From Methanocella arvoryzae MRE50 (GTDB lineage Archaea > Halobacteriota > Methanocellia > Methanocellales > Methanocellaceae): a stretch of 64,000 nucleotides of DNA. Below are positions 1-9,685 of this stretch, piece by piece; positions within the stretch are counted from its first letter, which is position 1, and every line of letters starts with the position of its first letter. The translations under genes were made by a program, and so were the position numbers. The notes under the pieces were generated by a model. That model worked only from the letters and a program-made list of their open reading frames with translations. It was not told the DNA's origin and ran no database searches. The stretch is taken from positions 1,116,001-1,180,000 of the forward strand of contig NC_009464.1 of the NCBI RefSeq assembly GCF_000063445.1, written 5' to 3'.

Positions 1-107
1 TTATGTCATGGACTTGAGTCCTGTTACTAATAGGGGCAAAAGGTGTAAATAAACCTGATCATGTGCGGTGCGCGGCGCGCAAGGCATTATGAAAAAGTCA
101 TAACTAT

Positions 108-266
108 CGCTGCGCTGTGCTATCCATTATTACAAGGATACTCGCAAACAGTTGTCTATGTGCAGGTGAACGTACACAAACGCTGCGCTGTGCTAGCCAC
201 CATTACAAGGATACTCGCAAACAGTTGTCTATGTGCAGGTGAACGTACACAAACGCTGCGCTGTGC
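108..266. repeat. 73-bp tandem repeat, two full units and a partial third
   Basis: Units start at 108, 181 and 254 with the shared word CGCTGCGCTGTGC. Units one and two differ at only a few positions near their starts, and the third stops after the shared word. The spacer between words is itself repeated, so this is not a CRISPR array. Confidence 0.9.
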
Positions 267-516
267 CAATCCTCACAGATTCCACGGATTGTGATTGATT
301 CCACAGATTCCTCTGCTGAATCCACCGATTACTACTCGATATCACAGATGGAATACGATTATACTATTCGATCACCGATAGCAATCATAAGACAATCGAT
401 CAGAATATTTTTTATCTATCTGTGGAATCCATCAGAATCATCAGATTCTGCGTCATCTGTGCTATCCATTAGAAATCTGTGGATTCTGTATCAATCTGTG
501 GCATCTGTGTGGTTTA

Positions 517-650
517 GCACAGCGCAGCGTTCGACTTGCAATCTCACTTCATATAAGCAATCTGTTATGCACAGCACAGCGTTCGACTTGCTATCTCACT
601 TCATATAAGCAATCTGTTATGCATAGCACAGCGTTCGTTATCGCATCGCC
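517..650. repeat. 52-bp tandem repeat carrying the 29-bp signature
   Basis: The word CAGCGTTCG recurs at 525, 577 and 629, exactly 52 bp apart. The first two units carry, on the minus strand, a 29-bp signature (517-545 and 569-597) that begins GAGATNGCAAGTCGAACG. The same signature occurs at 19470, 48239 and 63216. The third unit runs into a different flank (TATCGCATCGCC) that matches the other arm of the same hairpin element. Confidence 0.85.
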
Positions 651-848
651 AGCATTTGACAGCCTGCTTAGCATCCTGGCGCCTTAGCGTTATAAGATCA
701 ACCTCCCGGGCGTAGGATAACACATTATCACTAATGTTGATAGTCCACAGTATCACGAGTGATCCCGTCGGAGAGAACGATACGATCCATAGCAGCCGAT
801 TGTAGAATGGTTTTCGTTCCCATGCACTCAAAGCAATTATTGCGCAAA

Positions 849-858
849 TTTTATATAA
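849..858 (+). promoter_or_regulatory. Archaeal TATA box for the UDP-sugar dehydrogenase gene
   Basis: TTTTATATAA preceded by a purine-rich CGCAAA that could be a BRE. A start site about 25 bp downstream would give a leader of some 20 nt before the ATG at 903. Confidence 0.55.
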
Positions 859-902
859 TACACTTGTATATATTATGCTGATTACATCCCAAGGGGTTGA
901 AC

Positions 903-2378
903 ATGGACGATTTAAAAAAGATCATCGAACGGAAAGGCCCGATCCGCAAGGTCGGCGTTATTGGTATGGGCTACGTAGGGATTCCCGCAGCAGCGCTGTT
1001 TGCCGACTGCAGGCAGTTCGAGCATGTCCTCGGATTCCAGAGGGACTCGCCGTCGTCGGGCTACAAGATCGATATGCTTAACCGCGGGGAGAGCCCGCTG
1101 AAAGGTGAGGAGCCGGGCCTCGAGGACCTGCTGAAGAAGGTGGTTTCCGAGGGTAGGTTTGAGTGTACCCCGGACTTTTCGAGGATCAGGGAGCTCGATG
1201 CGGTCACCCTCGCTATCCAGACGCCCTTTAAGAATCCCAAGGATCTGGTGCCTGATTTCAGCGCGCTGACCGAAGGCCTGCGCATGGCCGGTAAGTACAT
1301 CCGGTACGGCACGCTCGTAGTCATCGAGTCGACGGTCACCCCCGGCACTACGATGGGCATGGCAAAGGAAGTGCTGGAGGAAGAATCAGGCATGAAGGCA
1401 GGGGTAGAGTTCGCCCTCGCCCACGCTCCGGAAAGGGTCATGGTCGGCCGCCTGCTCAAGAACATCCAGGAGCACGATCGCATTGTGGGCGGCATCGACG
1501 AAGTGAGCACGAAGAGGGCGGTGGAGCTATATTCACCGATCCTCACGAAGGGCAAGATCATCCCCATGTCGGCGACAGCAGCAGAGGTCACCAAGACAGC
1601 GGAGAACACCTTCAGGGACCTGCAGATCGCAGCTGCCAACGAACTGGCACTCTACTGCGAAGCAATGGGCATTAATTTCTACGACGTCCGCACTGGCATC
1701 GACAGCCTGAAAGGCGAGGGCATCACCAGAGCCATCCTCTGGCCCGGCGCAGGCGTCGGCGGGCACTGCCTGACCAAGGACACCTACCACCTGGAGCGGG
1801 GAGTAAAGGTCCTGAACGGCCACCTCGACTATCCGGAGGGCAAGGACTCGATGTTCGTGCTGGCCAGGAACATCAACGACTTCATGCCCCGGCACATGTT
1901 TAACCTCACTGTCCAGGGCCTGAAACGGGCGGGCAAGAACAGGAAAGGCGCAAGAGCAGCCATCCTCGGCTGGGCGTTCCTCAGCAACTCCGACGATGCC
2001 AGGAACACGCCATCTGAGACGTTCAGAGACCTGCTCCTCCTCGACGGCTTCGAGGTCAAGGTCCACGACCCCTACGTGGAGAAGTACCCCGGCGTGCCCA
2101 TCCTGCGCAGCATCGAGCACACGGTCGAAGGAGCTGACGTAGTTGCCATTATGACTGGCCACAGCCAGTACAAGGATCTTGATCCGGCAGTGATCAGGGA
2201 ACTGACAGGCAAGGAGCACCCGGTCATCGTCGACGGGCGCAATATCATCGATCCCGACCAGTTCATCGCCCAGGGGTTCGTGTACAAGGGCATCGGCAGG
2301 GGAGACAAGAACGGGCACCGGATCGCAGATCTTGCCCGGAGCAGGAAAATGGCAGAAGAGCCGATCCCGGCCGCATAA
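903..2378 (+). CDS. UDP-N-acetyl-hexosamine 6-dehydrogenase (WecC/WbpA family)
   Basis: Oxidises C6 of a UDP-N-acetylhexosamine to the uronic acid with two NAD+ in the cytoplasm. The 491-residue protein has an N-terminal Rossmann motif (VGVIGMGYVGIP), a central domain containing ESTVTPGTT, and the catalytic cysteine in GGHCLTKD near residue 290. The C-terminal UDP-binding domain ends with VDGRNIIDP. An in-frame TTG lies at 897 directly on the GGGG ribosome binding site, so I chose the ATG at 903, six bases downstream. It stands alone but is the only sugar 6-dehydrogenase in the window. It is therefore the likely first step for the uronate pathway encoded at 36-45 kb. Whether the substrate is UDP-GlcNAc (WbpA) or UDP-ManNAc (WecC) cannot be told from sequence alone. 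Confidence 0.9.
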   Translation: MDDLKKIIERKGPIRKVGVIGMGYVGIPAAALFADCRQFEHVLGFQRDSPSSGYKIDMLNRGESPLKGEEPGLEDLLKKVVSEGRFECTPDFSRIRELDAVTLAIQTPFKNPKDLVPDFSALTEGLRMAGKYIRYGTLVVIESTVTPGTTMGMAKEVLEEESGMKAGVEFALAHAPERVMVGRLLKNIQEHDRIVGGIDEVSTKRAVELYSPILTKGKIIPMSATAAEVTKTAENTFRDLQIAAANELALYCEAMGINFYDVRTGIDSLKGEGITRAILWPGAGVGGHCLTKDTYHLERGVKVLNGHLDYPEGKDSMFVLARNINDFMPRHMFNLTVQGLKRAGKNRKGARAAILGWAFLSNSDDARNTPSETFRDLLLLDGFEVKVHDPYVEKYPGVPILRSIEHTVEGADVVAIMTGHSQYKDLDPAVIRELTGKEHPVIVDGRNIIDPDQFIAQGFVYKGIGRGDKNGHRIADLARSRKMAEEPIPAA

Positions 2379-2396
2379 GCACCATTTTGACAGCCG

Positions 2397-2430
2397 GCCC
2401 CGGAAAAAGCCGGGGCATTTCAACTTTTTT
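2397..2430 (+). terminator. Hairpin plus T-run after the dehydrogenase gene
   Basis: A 7-bp stem GCCCCGG/CCGGGGC (2397-2403 and 2410-2416) with an A-rich loop is followed by six T (2425-2430). It ends just before the convergent gene at 2439. Confidence 0.7.
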
Positions 2431-2438
2431 CAAACGCT

Positions 2439-4079
2439 TTAGAAACCGATATGCTGCAGCCACGTTTTCAGGTGAACGGCTAGCTGCTGCCATAGATTAA
2501 GCCCGGCATGCGGTGAAGTGTTTACAGGTTCAGGGGCGCTGCGAGGGGTTGTACAGGGCTCTGTCGCAGGGGGCGGAATAAGATAATTGTACGATGCCTC
2601 TGCAAGGGGATATTGATCTATGACCCCATTCACAGTATAGCCTGTCTCTCCGATGCCATTCCCGTCCGCATCACGGCCGCTGTAATCGCCATAATGGTTC
2701 CCGAGATAGCCTGTATACGCGTTACCCGTGTAATAGTAGGTTTCTGGCTGTGAGGTATTCCAGTAGTTACCGGGGCTCGCTGAGTAGACCCCGTCGAGAA
2801 AATCGTTCAGGTACAGCCGGTTACTGGTCGATCGCTCCAGCCAGATGCCTTCGCCGTTATCGTAGGCGCTGTTTCTCGTCAGCAGGTTGTAGCTGGAGTT
2901 GGAGAGCCACAGGCTCTGGTATCCCGGAGCGCTGTCGCTCCAGGTGCAGTCCTCGATCGTGTTATACCAGGAGTCCGTCAGGGTTAGGTCATACATGCCC
3001 CCGGACATGGTGTTGTTCCGGAGTGTGCAGTTGTGGGCGTTCAGCAGCCTGATGTTCCGGCCGCTTCTGGAGAGCACGTTATCGGCTATCAGGCAGTCCC
3101 GGGAATTTTCGACGATAACGTTATAGTATTCCCCTGACGCGATATTGCCGGTGACAGTGGCATTTTCGGAGGCGTCGATCCAGACAGCGTAGTGGTCGTC
3201 TATCATCACGTTGTCCTTTACCACGCTGTCCCGGGTATTCTTCAGCTGGACTCCATCGCCGAGGCGGTATACGTGCGCTCCGCCGTCCCTTGCTACAGTC
3301 CCGCCGTTGAGCTGCATAAGGTTATCAGAAACGACATTGCCGTCAGACTGGTAGATGCTGATAGCGTTTTTATTTTCGAACTCAACGCTCGACAGCGCGT
3401 TGAAACTCACGTTATTTCCGGAGATCAGGTTATTATCGGAAGCCTGCTCTATGCTGATCGCGTCGTCGGAGTTATAGCAGACGGCGTTATTCAGGATGGA
3501 GTTCTCCGTCGAAGCGTACAGCTTGATGCCGTGAAAACTGTTGCCATTGACGATATTACTCACGATCACGTTACTGTCCGACCGGTTAAGGTCAATGCCG
3601 ATGTAGTTGCCATAAAGGTCGTTGGAGTCGATGGTGTTTAGCCGGGAACCGGAGACTTCGGTGCCCAGCAGATGTCCGAAGATTTCGCAGTCCCGTATAG
3701 TATTGTTGTCGGAGTATATGCCGATACCTGTGCCTTTGCTATCTGTGCTTGTTATCCTGAGTCCTTCGATCTGCACCCCGTCGGCAAGGATAGAGATAGT
3801 GTTTCCAGCACCGTCCCCGCACACGACAGGAGCGCCGCCACCATCGTCCAGGCCTTTGATGTGGACAGGCTTATCCAGTTCGAGGCTCTCCCGGTACGTT
3901 CCGCTCTTCACCAGGATGGTATCCCCGCCGCCAGCACTTTCTATCGCCTGCTGGATACTCTGATACTCCCCCGTCGGGCCGACCGGGATCGTTCTGGCTT
4001 TTGAGCTGACAATACCCGGGCTCAGGAAGAGCAAGAGCAGGCAAATAAAGAGAGCAGCGTACCGGATTTCTTTTCTAAT
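2439..4079 (-). CDS. Secreted NosD-type parallel beta-helix protein (ATT start proposed)
   Basis: Predicted extracellular beta-helix protein, 546 residues from the proposed start. After a signal peptide comes the NosD opening (PVGPTGEYQSIQQAIESAGGGDTI), then many PbH1-type turns with N and D ladders to about residue 430. Near residue 470 lies a segment YGDYSGRDADGNGIGETGY, shared with the paralogs, that resembles a Ca-binding loop. The first ordinary in-frame start is a TTG at 4034 that would cut the signal peptide in half. The frame is open back to an ATT at 4079, and a GGTGA ends six bases before it. That start gives a full signal peptide (RKEIRYAALFICLLLLFLSP). Its C-terminal end is Pro-rich but lacks the NEW3-like domain of its neighbour. 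A role in binding or processing surface polysaccharide is inference. Confidence 0.82.
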   Translation of the reverse strand: MRKEIRYAALFICLLLLFLSPGIVSSKARTIPVGPTGEYQSIQQAIESAGGGDTILVKSGTYRESLELDKPVHIKGLDDGGGAPVVCGDGAGNTISILADGVQIEGLRITSTDSKGTGIGIYSDNNTIRDCEIFGHLLGTEVSGSRLNTIDSNDLYGNYIGIDLNRSDSNVIVSNIVNGNSFHGIKLYASTENSILNNAVCYNSDDAISIEQASDNNLISGNNVSFNALSSVEFENKNAISIYQSDGNVVSDNLMQLNGGTVARDGGAHVYRLGDGVQLKNTRDSVVKDNVMIDDHYAVWIDASENATVTGNIASGEYYNVIVENSRDCLIADNVLSRSGRNIRLLNAHNCTLRNNTMSGGMYDLTLTDSWYNTIEDCTWSDSAPGYQSLWLSNSSYNLLTRNSAYDNGEGIWLERSTSNRLYLNDFLDGVYSASPGNYWNTSQPETYYYTGNAYTGYLGNHYGDYSGRDADGNGIGETGYTVNGVIDQYPLAEASYNYLIPPPATEPCTTPRSAPEPVNTSPHAGLNLWQQLAVHLKTWLQHIGF

Positions 4080-4200
4080 GTCGAGTCACCGCCGTGCGGC
4101 TAATCTTTTATGTATAGTATGTTAAATATAGATGCTTGCGGATAATATAGTTACTCATCAACAGGTATTGTGCTGCAATTAAAAGTTCTTCAGGTACGAC

Positions 4201-4230
4201 AAAAAGAGTGTGAGGGGGAATCCCCCCACA
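4201..4230 (-). terminator. Hairpin and T-run after the second NosD gene
   Basis: On the minus strand a GGGGG/CCCCC stem with a short loop follows the stop codon at 4231, then CTCTTTTTG. This is a compact terminator-like hairpin. Confidence 0.65.
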
Positions 4231-6153
4231 TTATTTAACGCGCAGTTCGTAGTTGACCGTATCCTGGATCTCCGGGTGGGTGGTGGACTTCACCTGAATA
4301 TTCACGTGGTATGTGCCTCTGGTTGTCGGCGTGATGGTCACATAGCCGTACCGGAAGTCCAGTGGCTGTACCAGAGAATCCTCGTACATAGTCACCTTGT
4401 ACCATGAGGCGGGAATACCGCTAACGTAGATGGCGTACGTGTCCGGTTTCGCCCCGATGTTCTTGTAGTAGATCTCCTGTGTCAGGCTCTTGCCGGGAGC
4501 TACATTGAACTGTTCCATCCGCTTTACTTTACCCTCGTAGCTGGCCATAGTCCGCATGTTATCCACGGAGTAGTCGGGAGTGCCTGGAACAGGCACTGGC
4601 GTAGGAGTGAGGATAGGCGTCGGAGCCGGAGTGGCAGTCGGCGTCACAGTAGGCTTCGGAGTTGCAGTAGGCTTCGGTGTCGGCGTGGGGGTAGGCGCTA
4701 AAGTCGGCTTAGGCGTGACAGTGGGAGTAGAGGTAGGGGCAGGGGTGGGCGTAGGTGTCGCCGATCCAGGTGGCAGGTACCTGTCGTGGGTCTGCATAAG
4801 AGGATATGCGTCGCTTACCCCGTTCTTTGAATAGGACGTGTCGCCTATGCCATTCCGGTTGGCGTCCTGGCCACTGTAGTCCTTGTACTTGTTGCCGACG
4901 GTGCTCGTGTAAGTGACGCCGTTGTACTGGTAGGTCATCGTCCCGGGAGACGTCCAGTAGTTGCCGGAGCCGCCGGAGCTTACTCCGTCGAGGAAGTCGT
5001 TCAGGTAGAGCCGGTTGTTCTTAGACGAATCGATCATCAGTGGGCCGCCAGTGTTAGCAATTCTGTTGCCCTTGAGCGTGTTATAGCTGGAGTTGGTGAG
5101 CCAGAGGGCGTTGTAGACATAGCTGCTGTCGCTGATGACGTTCTCCTCGAGGGTGTTGTACCACGCGTTGGAGAGCGTCACAAGGTATGTCGACCACTCG
5201 GAATTGCCCCCGCCGGAGACTTTGTTGCCCCTCACTGTGTTATAGCTGGCGTAGTCCAGCCATATGCCCCTGCCGCCCTTAGACACGGTGTTGTCTGCGA
5301 TGGTATTGCGGTGGGACTGCTCAACCATGATGTTGTAGTACTCGCCCGAGGCGACGTTGCCGGTGACGGTGCAATTGGTCGACTTATAGATCCAGACCGC
5401 GTAGTGGTCGTCTATCATGACGTTGTTCTTCACCACGTTGTCCCTCGTCTCGTACAGCTGCACCCCGTCGCCAAGCCTGTAGACGCGGTTGCCGGGCTGA
5501 CGAGTAATGGTGCCGCCATTCTGTTTCATGGTGTTGTCGGAGATGACGTTACCATTCGACTGGTAGAGCTTGACGGCGTTTTTATTCTCATACTCCACGC
5601 TGGACTGCGCGTTGTAGCTCACGTCGTTCCCGGAGATGAGGTTGTTGTCGGAGGAGCGCTGGAGAATGATGCCGTCTATCTTGTTGTACCAGATCGAGTT
5701 GCCCAGAATCTTGTTGCCGGACGCCTGGTACAGGGATATACCGTACTCAGAGTTATCCCGGATCGTGTTGCCCTTGATAGTTACACCAGTAGTAGCAACG
5801 CTAATGCCGCTCTTGCCCCTGGTCACCACGAAGTTCTCGATCCAGGCACCGCTGGCCGTGATGCTGACAGCGTCCCTGCCGTTGAGCATGCCGTCGATGA
5901 CAGGCCTGCCCGAGCCGGTGTCCACGCCCCTGAGCGTAATCCGTTTGTTGATATTCACGTTTTCCTTATACGTGCCGCTGTTGACATTGATGACGTCGCC
6001 GGCCGCAGCATTGTTGATCGCTGTCTGAATGCTGGAATACTGCCCGCCGGGGCCGACAGTGATCGTCTGGGCCGTGACATTCATGGAAGTCAGGCTGAGA
6101 GATGCGACGAGAAGCGTGCACACCAGAGCCGCTGTGAGGATAAGTTTTTTAAT
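4231..6153 (-). CDS. Secreted NosD-type beta-helix protein with Thr/Pro linker and NEW3-like domain (ATT start proposed)
   Basis: 640 residues from the proposed start. Order: signal peptide ([20 protein letters not shown]), beta-helix with NosD repeats to about residue 440, a low-complexity TPTP/KPT linker of some 70 residues, and a C-terminal domain of about 115 residues resembling NEW3 ([20 protein letters not shown]). Protein and linker suggest a surface-exposed, glycosylatable stalk with a carbohydrate-associated end domain. The only ordinary start is GTG at 6123, which removes the charged signal-peptide N-terminus; no ATG, GTG or TTG lies between it and the upstream in-frame stop. An ATT at 6153 lies five bases after GGTGGTG. 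The C-terminal domain is close in sequence to that of the protein at 21345. Confidence 0.85.
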   Translation of the reverse strand: MKKLILTAALVCTLLVASLSLTSMNVTAQTITVGPGGQYSSIQTAINNAAAGDVINVNSGTYKENVNINKRITLRGVDTGSGRPVIDGMLNGRDAVSITASGAWIENFVVTRGKSGISVATTGVTIKGNTIRDNSEYGISLYQASGNKILGNSIWYNKIDGIILQRSSDNNLISGNDVSYNAQSSVEYENKNAVKLYQSNGNVISDNTMKQNGGTITRQPGNRVYRLGDGVQLYETRDNVVKNNVMIDDHYAVWIYKSTNCTVTGNVASGEYYNIMVEQSHRNTIADNTVSKGGRGIWLDYASYNTVRGNKVSGGGNSEWSTYLVTLSNAWYNTLEENVISDSSYVYNALWLTNSSYNTLKGNRIANTGGPLMIDSSKNNRLYLNDFLDGVSSGGSGNYWTSPGTMTYQYNGVTYTSTVGNKYKDYSGQDANRNGIGDTSYSKNGVSDAYPLMQTHDRYLPPGSATPTPTPAPTSTPTVTPKPTLAPTPTPTPKPTATPKPTVTPTATPAPTPILTPTPVPVPGTPDYSVDNMRTMASYEGKVKRMEQFNVAPGKSLTQEIYYKNIGAKPDTYAIYVSGIPASWYKVTMYEDSLVQPLDFRYGYVTITPTTRGTYHVNIQVKSTTHPEIQDTVNYELRVK

Positions 6154-6270
6154 AACAACACCACCGTTTTTACGCCCGGTAAAAGCTGGCGGGCCGGTTA
6201 ACGGTCAACAGGTCACCCACTTTAACCGTGCGTATTTATCAGCTATTTAGTAAGCACTTTCTGGTTTATT

Positions 6271-6290
6271 TATATCCCATATATACTTTT
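6271..6290 (-). promoter_or_regulatory. TATA element with long leader upstream of a NosD gene
   Basis: On the minus strand AAAAGTATATATGGGATATA. The same core AAAAAGTATATA precedes the NosD gene at 23.8 kb at a similar distance (about 130 bp from the proposed start), so both would have long 5' leaders. Confidence 0.45.
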
Positions 6291-6315
6291 TTCTGCTGGC
6301 GGTGAAGATTTTTTA

Positions 6316-6322
6316 AAAAAAT
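6316..6322 (-). terminator. T-run after the asnB-like gene
   Basis: Seven T on the minus strand about 65 bp past the stop codon of the AsnB-like gene, without a strong stem. Archaeal terminators are often simple T-runs, so this is plausible only. Confidence 0.35.
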
Positions 6323-6384
6323 TACATAAATATGAAGGAGTTATACCACGTTCCCCGGATCGATTCAGCTGTGTAAACGGACAT

Positions 6385-8247
6385 TCACGGGGTGGAAGTG
6401 AAAACCGGTATTGGCCCGGCCCCAGAAATATTCCGGCCTTCGAAGAAGTGTCGCAACCACAGCTCAAGGTTGATCCACTTGAAGATGAGGTCGCCGGCGT
6501 TCCTGCGGCCGGTGATGTGGTCCCGGAAAATTTTCTCCACCTCGGGCCACTTCCAGTACGGCCGGCTCCGGAAGCTGTCGGAGTAGATGATGTTTTCGCA
6601 GAAGGCGATGATCTTCTCGTTCCTGAAAAATTCGTCGGCCGGTGCGGCGAACCCGATCTTGTCTTTACGGTCCCTGATAAGCGGGGGCAGTATATCGTCC
6701 ATGGCCTTGCGGAAGATGACCTTGGTCTTGCCGTCCTGTAGCTTTTCCTCTGCAGGTACGGATGCCATGGCCTCCACCAGATCGACGTCGAGGAACGGCG
6801 GCCTGGTCTCGATGCTCCAGCGCATGGAGTTTTTGTCCTCCCACCGCATCATTTCAGGTATCGCCGTGCTGAAGAGCGAGAGGTTCAGGATGTCGTTCAA
6901 GGGCATCCGGCTCCAGCGGGGATCGTACGTGTCGCCGCAGACCTGCTTCAGGTAAGCGTGGTTGATCCAGGTATTGAGACGGCTTTTCCACAGCCGTACC
7001 TGGATCGCTCTCGGCAGGAGCAGGAACCCGAATAGGGCGCTGCTGTAGGTTTTCCGGGAGTTCCGGGAGTAGAGAAGCATCTCCCGTGCCAGCTTTAGCC
7101 ACCGGAATGAGCGAAACAGCTCGTAGAAATAGTAGCTGTAATAGTAGACGTAGCCGGCGAACAGCTCATCCCCTCCCTGCCCGTCCAGCAGGACTTTGGC
7201 CCCGTGCTCGTGCGCCAGTTTCATCACCCGGTACTGTGCGTACGGGCTCAGCCCCCCTACAGGCTCCTCCTGTGCCGCGACAAAGTCTGCGATCTCTGCC
7301 AGGAAGCTGTCAGGGTCAAGCGCGGTGAAAAGCTGCCGGGCACCAGTGGTCCGGCCGATCTCCCGGATATACTTGCTTTCGTCGATCGGGCTGCCCGGGA
7401 CCACGAAGGAGTACGTGCAAAAATCCCCGTCCAGAAGCTGATCGAGGATGCAGACGATCGCTGACGAGTCGACTCCGCCGCTCAGGCAGCTGCCGATGGG
7501 GACGTCAGCTATCGTCCGCTGCCTGACGCTTTCTGTAAAGAGGGTTTTAATGTCTGGCGCAGCAGCGGTAGCTGTAGTCCGGGGCTTTCGATCGTACCAC
7601 TTCAGATACCTGTGCTCGTGGCTCTTCAGGTCGTAGAGGAGGAGAGAATCGGTGGCCAGGGACTGGATATTTTCGAAGAACGTATCTGTACCGTGGTCTT
7701 CCAGGTTGAAGGCAAGATATTCCATGATTGCCCTGGCGCGGGGAGCCGTCTGAATCTCATGGCAGAGTATGCCGGAGATCATCGATGAGAAGATGATCTT
7801 CCCGGGGCTGAGGTGATAGTACAGGGGCTTGATGCCGAACTGGTCCCGGGATAACAGTAGCGTGCCCCGGTTCTGGTCATATATGCAAAATGCCCACATG
7901 CCCCTGAGCCTGCGTACAAAGTCATGGCCGAACTCTTCATAGGCGTGAATGATCACTTCGGTATCGGTGTCGCTCCTGAACCTGTGGCCCTTCTCCAGCA
8001 ACTCGCGCCTTAGTTCCCGGTAATTGTAGATTTCCCCGTTATAGGTGATCCACACGGTCCCATCCTCGCTGGACATCGGCTGGCGACCCTTCTCGGAGAG
8101 ATCGATGATCGACAGCCGGTTATGGCCCAGCGAGACCATTTCGTCCTGGTAGATACCATGGTCGTCCGGCCCCCTATGTCTGGTTACATCGTTCATCTGG
8201 CTGATCAAGCGCAGGTCTTTCCAGTTGAATCCGTTAATACCACACAT
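6385..8247 (-). CDS. asnB: Asparagine synthase-type glutamine amidotransferase (AsnB family)
   Basis: Glutamine-hydrolysing amidotransferase of 620 residues. The N-terminal class II glutaminase domain begins with the nucleophilic Cys2 (MCGINGF), keeps RHRGPDD and NGEIYNY, and extends to about residue 190. The synthetase domain has the PP-loop SGGVDSS near residue 255 and GQGGDELFAGY. The length is normal for AsnB. Inside a surface-glycan locus such enzymes often amidate the carboxyl group of a uronic acid rather than aspartate (WbpS-type amidotransferases). The uronate pathway nearby makes that the more interesting reading, but sequence alone cannot separate the two. The ATG follows AAGGAA at a good distance. 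Confidence 0.88.
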   Translation of the reverse strand: MCGINGFNWKDLRLISQMNDVTRHRGPDDHGIYQDEMVSLGHNRLSIIDLSEKGRQPMSSEDGTVWITYNGEIYNYRELRRELLEKGHRFRSDTDTEVIIHAYEEFGHDFVRRLRGMWAFCIYDQNRGTLLLSRDQFGIKPLYYHLSPGKIIFSSMISGILCHEIQTAPRARAIMEYLAFNLEDHGTDTFFENIQSLATDSLLLYDLKSHEHRYLKWYDRKPRTTATAAAPDIKTLFTESVRQRTIADVPIGSCLSGGVDSSAIVCILDQLLDGDFCTYSFVVPGSPIDESKYIREIGRTTGARQLFTALDPDSFLAEIADFVAAQEEPVGGLSPYAQYRVMKLAHEHGAKVLLDGQGGDELFAGYVYYYSYYFYELFRSFRWLKLAREMLLYSRNSRKTYSSALFGFLLLPRAIQVRLWKSRLNTWINHAYLKQVCGDTYDPRWSRMPLNDILNLSLFSTAIPEMMRWEDKNSMRWSIETRPPFLDVDLVEAMASVPAEEKLQDGKTKVIFRKAMDDILPPLIRDRKDKIGFAAPADEFFRNEKIIAFCENIIYSDSFRSRPYWKWPEVEKIFRDHITGRRNAGDLIFKWINLELWLRHFFEGRNISGAGPIPVFTSTP

Positions 8248-8440
8248 AGAACATTCCTTTTAAGTCCGGCTTCTTGCCAAAGCATTATATTATACTGTTT
8301 GTATATAATTGTTGCACAAGGACATCCTTACCATCCGCTAAGAGAGCTGGCAATTAGATCGCGTACGATAGTTAATTATTTAAGTTATTAAATAATAAGC
8401 ACTTAGTAATATCGGTTCAGGTCGATGACGAGGCGAACTG

Positions 8441-9685
8441 ATGAATGTCCATGTACCTGCATATTTACGAGAGCTAAGATATCACCTGAACGATCCGCTG
8501 TATAAGAATTCTGTGTTTATCTTCACCACCAGACTCCTGACAGTGGTGGTAGGGTTCGTCTTCTGGATGATCGCAGCGAGGCTTTATTCCGTAGAGGATG
8601 TAGGCCTGGCCGTAGCCCTGATCTCGTCGGCAACCCTGATCAACCTGTTCTCGACACTGGGTATCGAGCATTCCATCATCAGGTTTTTCCCGGCCTACAG
8701 CATGGCCAGGGTCATCAACAGCAGCATAATCATCGTTACCCTTACATCGCTGGCCATAGGCGTAGCGTACAGCATTGCACTAATTCTGCTCTCCTCTGAC
8801 CTCGCGTTCGTGAGTAACCCGGTCTACCTCATAATATTCGTCGCCTTCGGAGTCATCAGCACCATCGCGGTCGTCACTGGAAACATATTCATAGCCATGC
8901 GTAAGACGCTGTACTACCTTGTCCAGAACGTGTTCATCTCTTTCAGGGTCCTGTTTCTCATACCGCTGATCTTCCTGGGAAGCTTCGGCATCGTGGGCTC
9001 GACGATGGCCGCATACATCGTGGCCTTTCTATTCGTGCTCTTCATCCTCAGCAGATTCATCAGGTTCGACTTCAGGGCAGACAGAGACTACATCCGGAAC
9101 TCGTTCAGCTACTCATCCCGGAACTACGTGGCTACCTTGCTGTCCGAAGTGCCATTTCTGCTCATGCCGGTGATCGTTCTCCACGTCCTGGGAGAAGCCG
9201 ACGCTGCCAGGTACTACATCGCGTTCACGATCGGGAGCTTCCTGATGCAGATCACCTACACGATCAGTACCTCGCTGTTCGTGGAGGGAAGCCACGGAGA
9301 GAGCATGAAGAAGAACGTGATCAAGTCGGGGATAGCGATCTATTCGCTGCTCGTGCCTGCCTTCCTGTGCATCTGTCTGTTCGGCGAATATGTCCTCAAC
9401 ATCTATGGCAGTGAGTATGTGGCAGCTCTCGATCTTCTCAAGCTGGTGGCGCTGTCGAGCTTTTTCCAGGCGATCTATTCCCTGTACTGTGCCATCCAGA
9501 AGGTGAATATGGGAATGGACAGCGTCATTAAGCTGAACCTGATCATGTTCTGCCTGTTCCTCGGACTGTCTTACGCGCTGATGGGACTCTTCGGGACTAC
9601 CGGGGTGGGGTATGCGATGGTCGTCACCTTCATCGTGATAGATCTGTTGATAATTGGTATTTGTAAGAAGGAGAAATGGATATGA
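8441..9685 (+). CDS. Polysaccharide flippase, Wzx/MATE-like
   Basis: 414-residue integral membrane protein with about 12 hydrophobic segments, starting TRLLTVVVGFVFWMIAARLYSVEDVGLA, the typical entry helix of oligosaccharide flippases. It would move lipid-linked glycan units across the cell membrane. It ends inside the next gene (10-base overlap) and is closely similar in length and sequence to the protein at 26072, which also precedes a large polytopic protein. The ATG follows GAGGCG. Confidence 0.85.
   Translation: MNVHVPAYLRELRYHLNDPLYKNSVFIFTTRLLTVVVGFVFWMIAARLYSVEDVGLAVALISSATLINLFSTLGIEHSIIRFFPAYSMARVINSSIIIVTLTSLAIGVAYSIALILLSSDLAFVSNPVYLIIFVAFGVISTIAVVTGNIFIAMRKTLYYLVQNVFISFRVLFLIPLIFLGSFGIVGSTMAAYIVAFLFVLFILSRFIRFDFRADRDYIRNSFSYSSRNYVATLLSEVPFLLMPVIVLHVLGEADAARYYIAFTIGSFLMQITYTISTSLFVEGSHGESMKKNVIKSGIAIYSLLVPAFLCICLFGEYVLNIYGSEYVAALDLLKLVALSSFFQAIYSLYCAIQKVNMGMDSVIKLNLIMFCLFLGLSYALMGLFGTTGVGYAMVVTFIVIDLLIIGICKKEKWI

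Larger units (their letters stand above)
1..902. repeat. Repeat-rich leader region with no convincing gene
   Basis: I see no gene that I can support here. Short open frames exist but run through repeats. The region holds a 73-bp tandem repeat (units at 108 and 181, partial third at 254) and a 52-bp tandem repeat (units beginning near 517, 569 and 621). Between them is a stretch rich in CACAGATT-like words followed by their reverse complements (AATCTGTG). The words around 254 and 517-545 match the arms of the hairpin element found at 48.0 and 63.2 kb. The part from 650 to 845 holds nothing I recognise. The last 60 bases carry the promoter of the next gene. Confidence 0.6.

Noticed and set aside
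108-650. Possible CRISPR array
   Set aside because: The sequences between repeats are themselves repeated, and periods of 73 and 52 bp with only two or three units do not fit.
61-831. Three short open frames (77, 105 and 76 residues) at the window start
   Set aside because: They run through tandem repeats and CACAGATT words, have no ribosome binding sites and no recognisable protein features.
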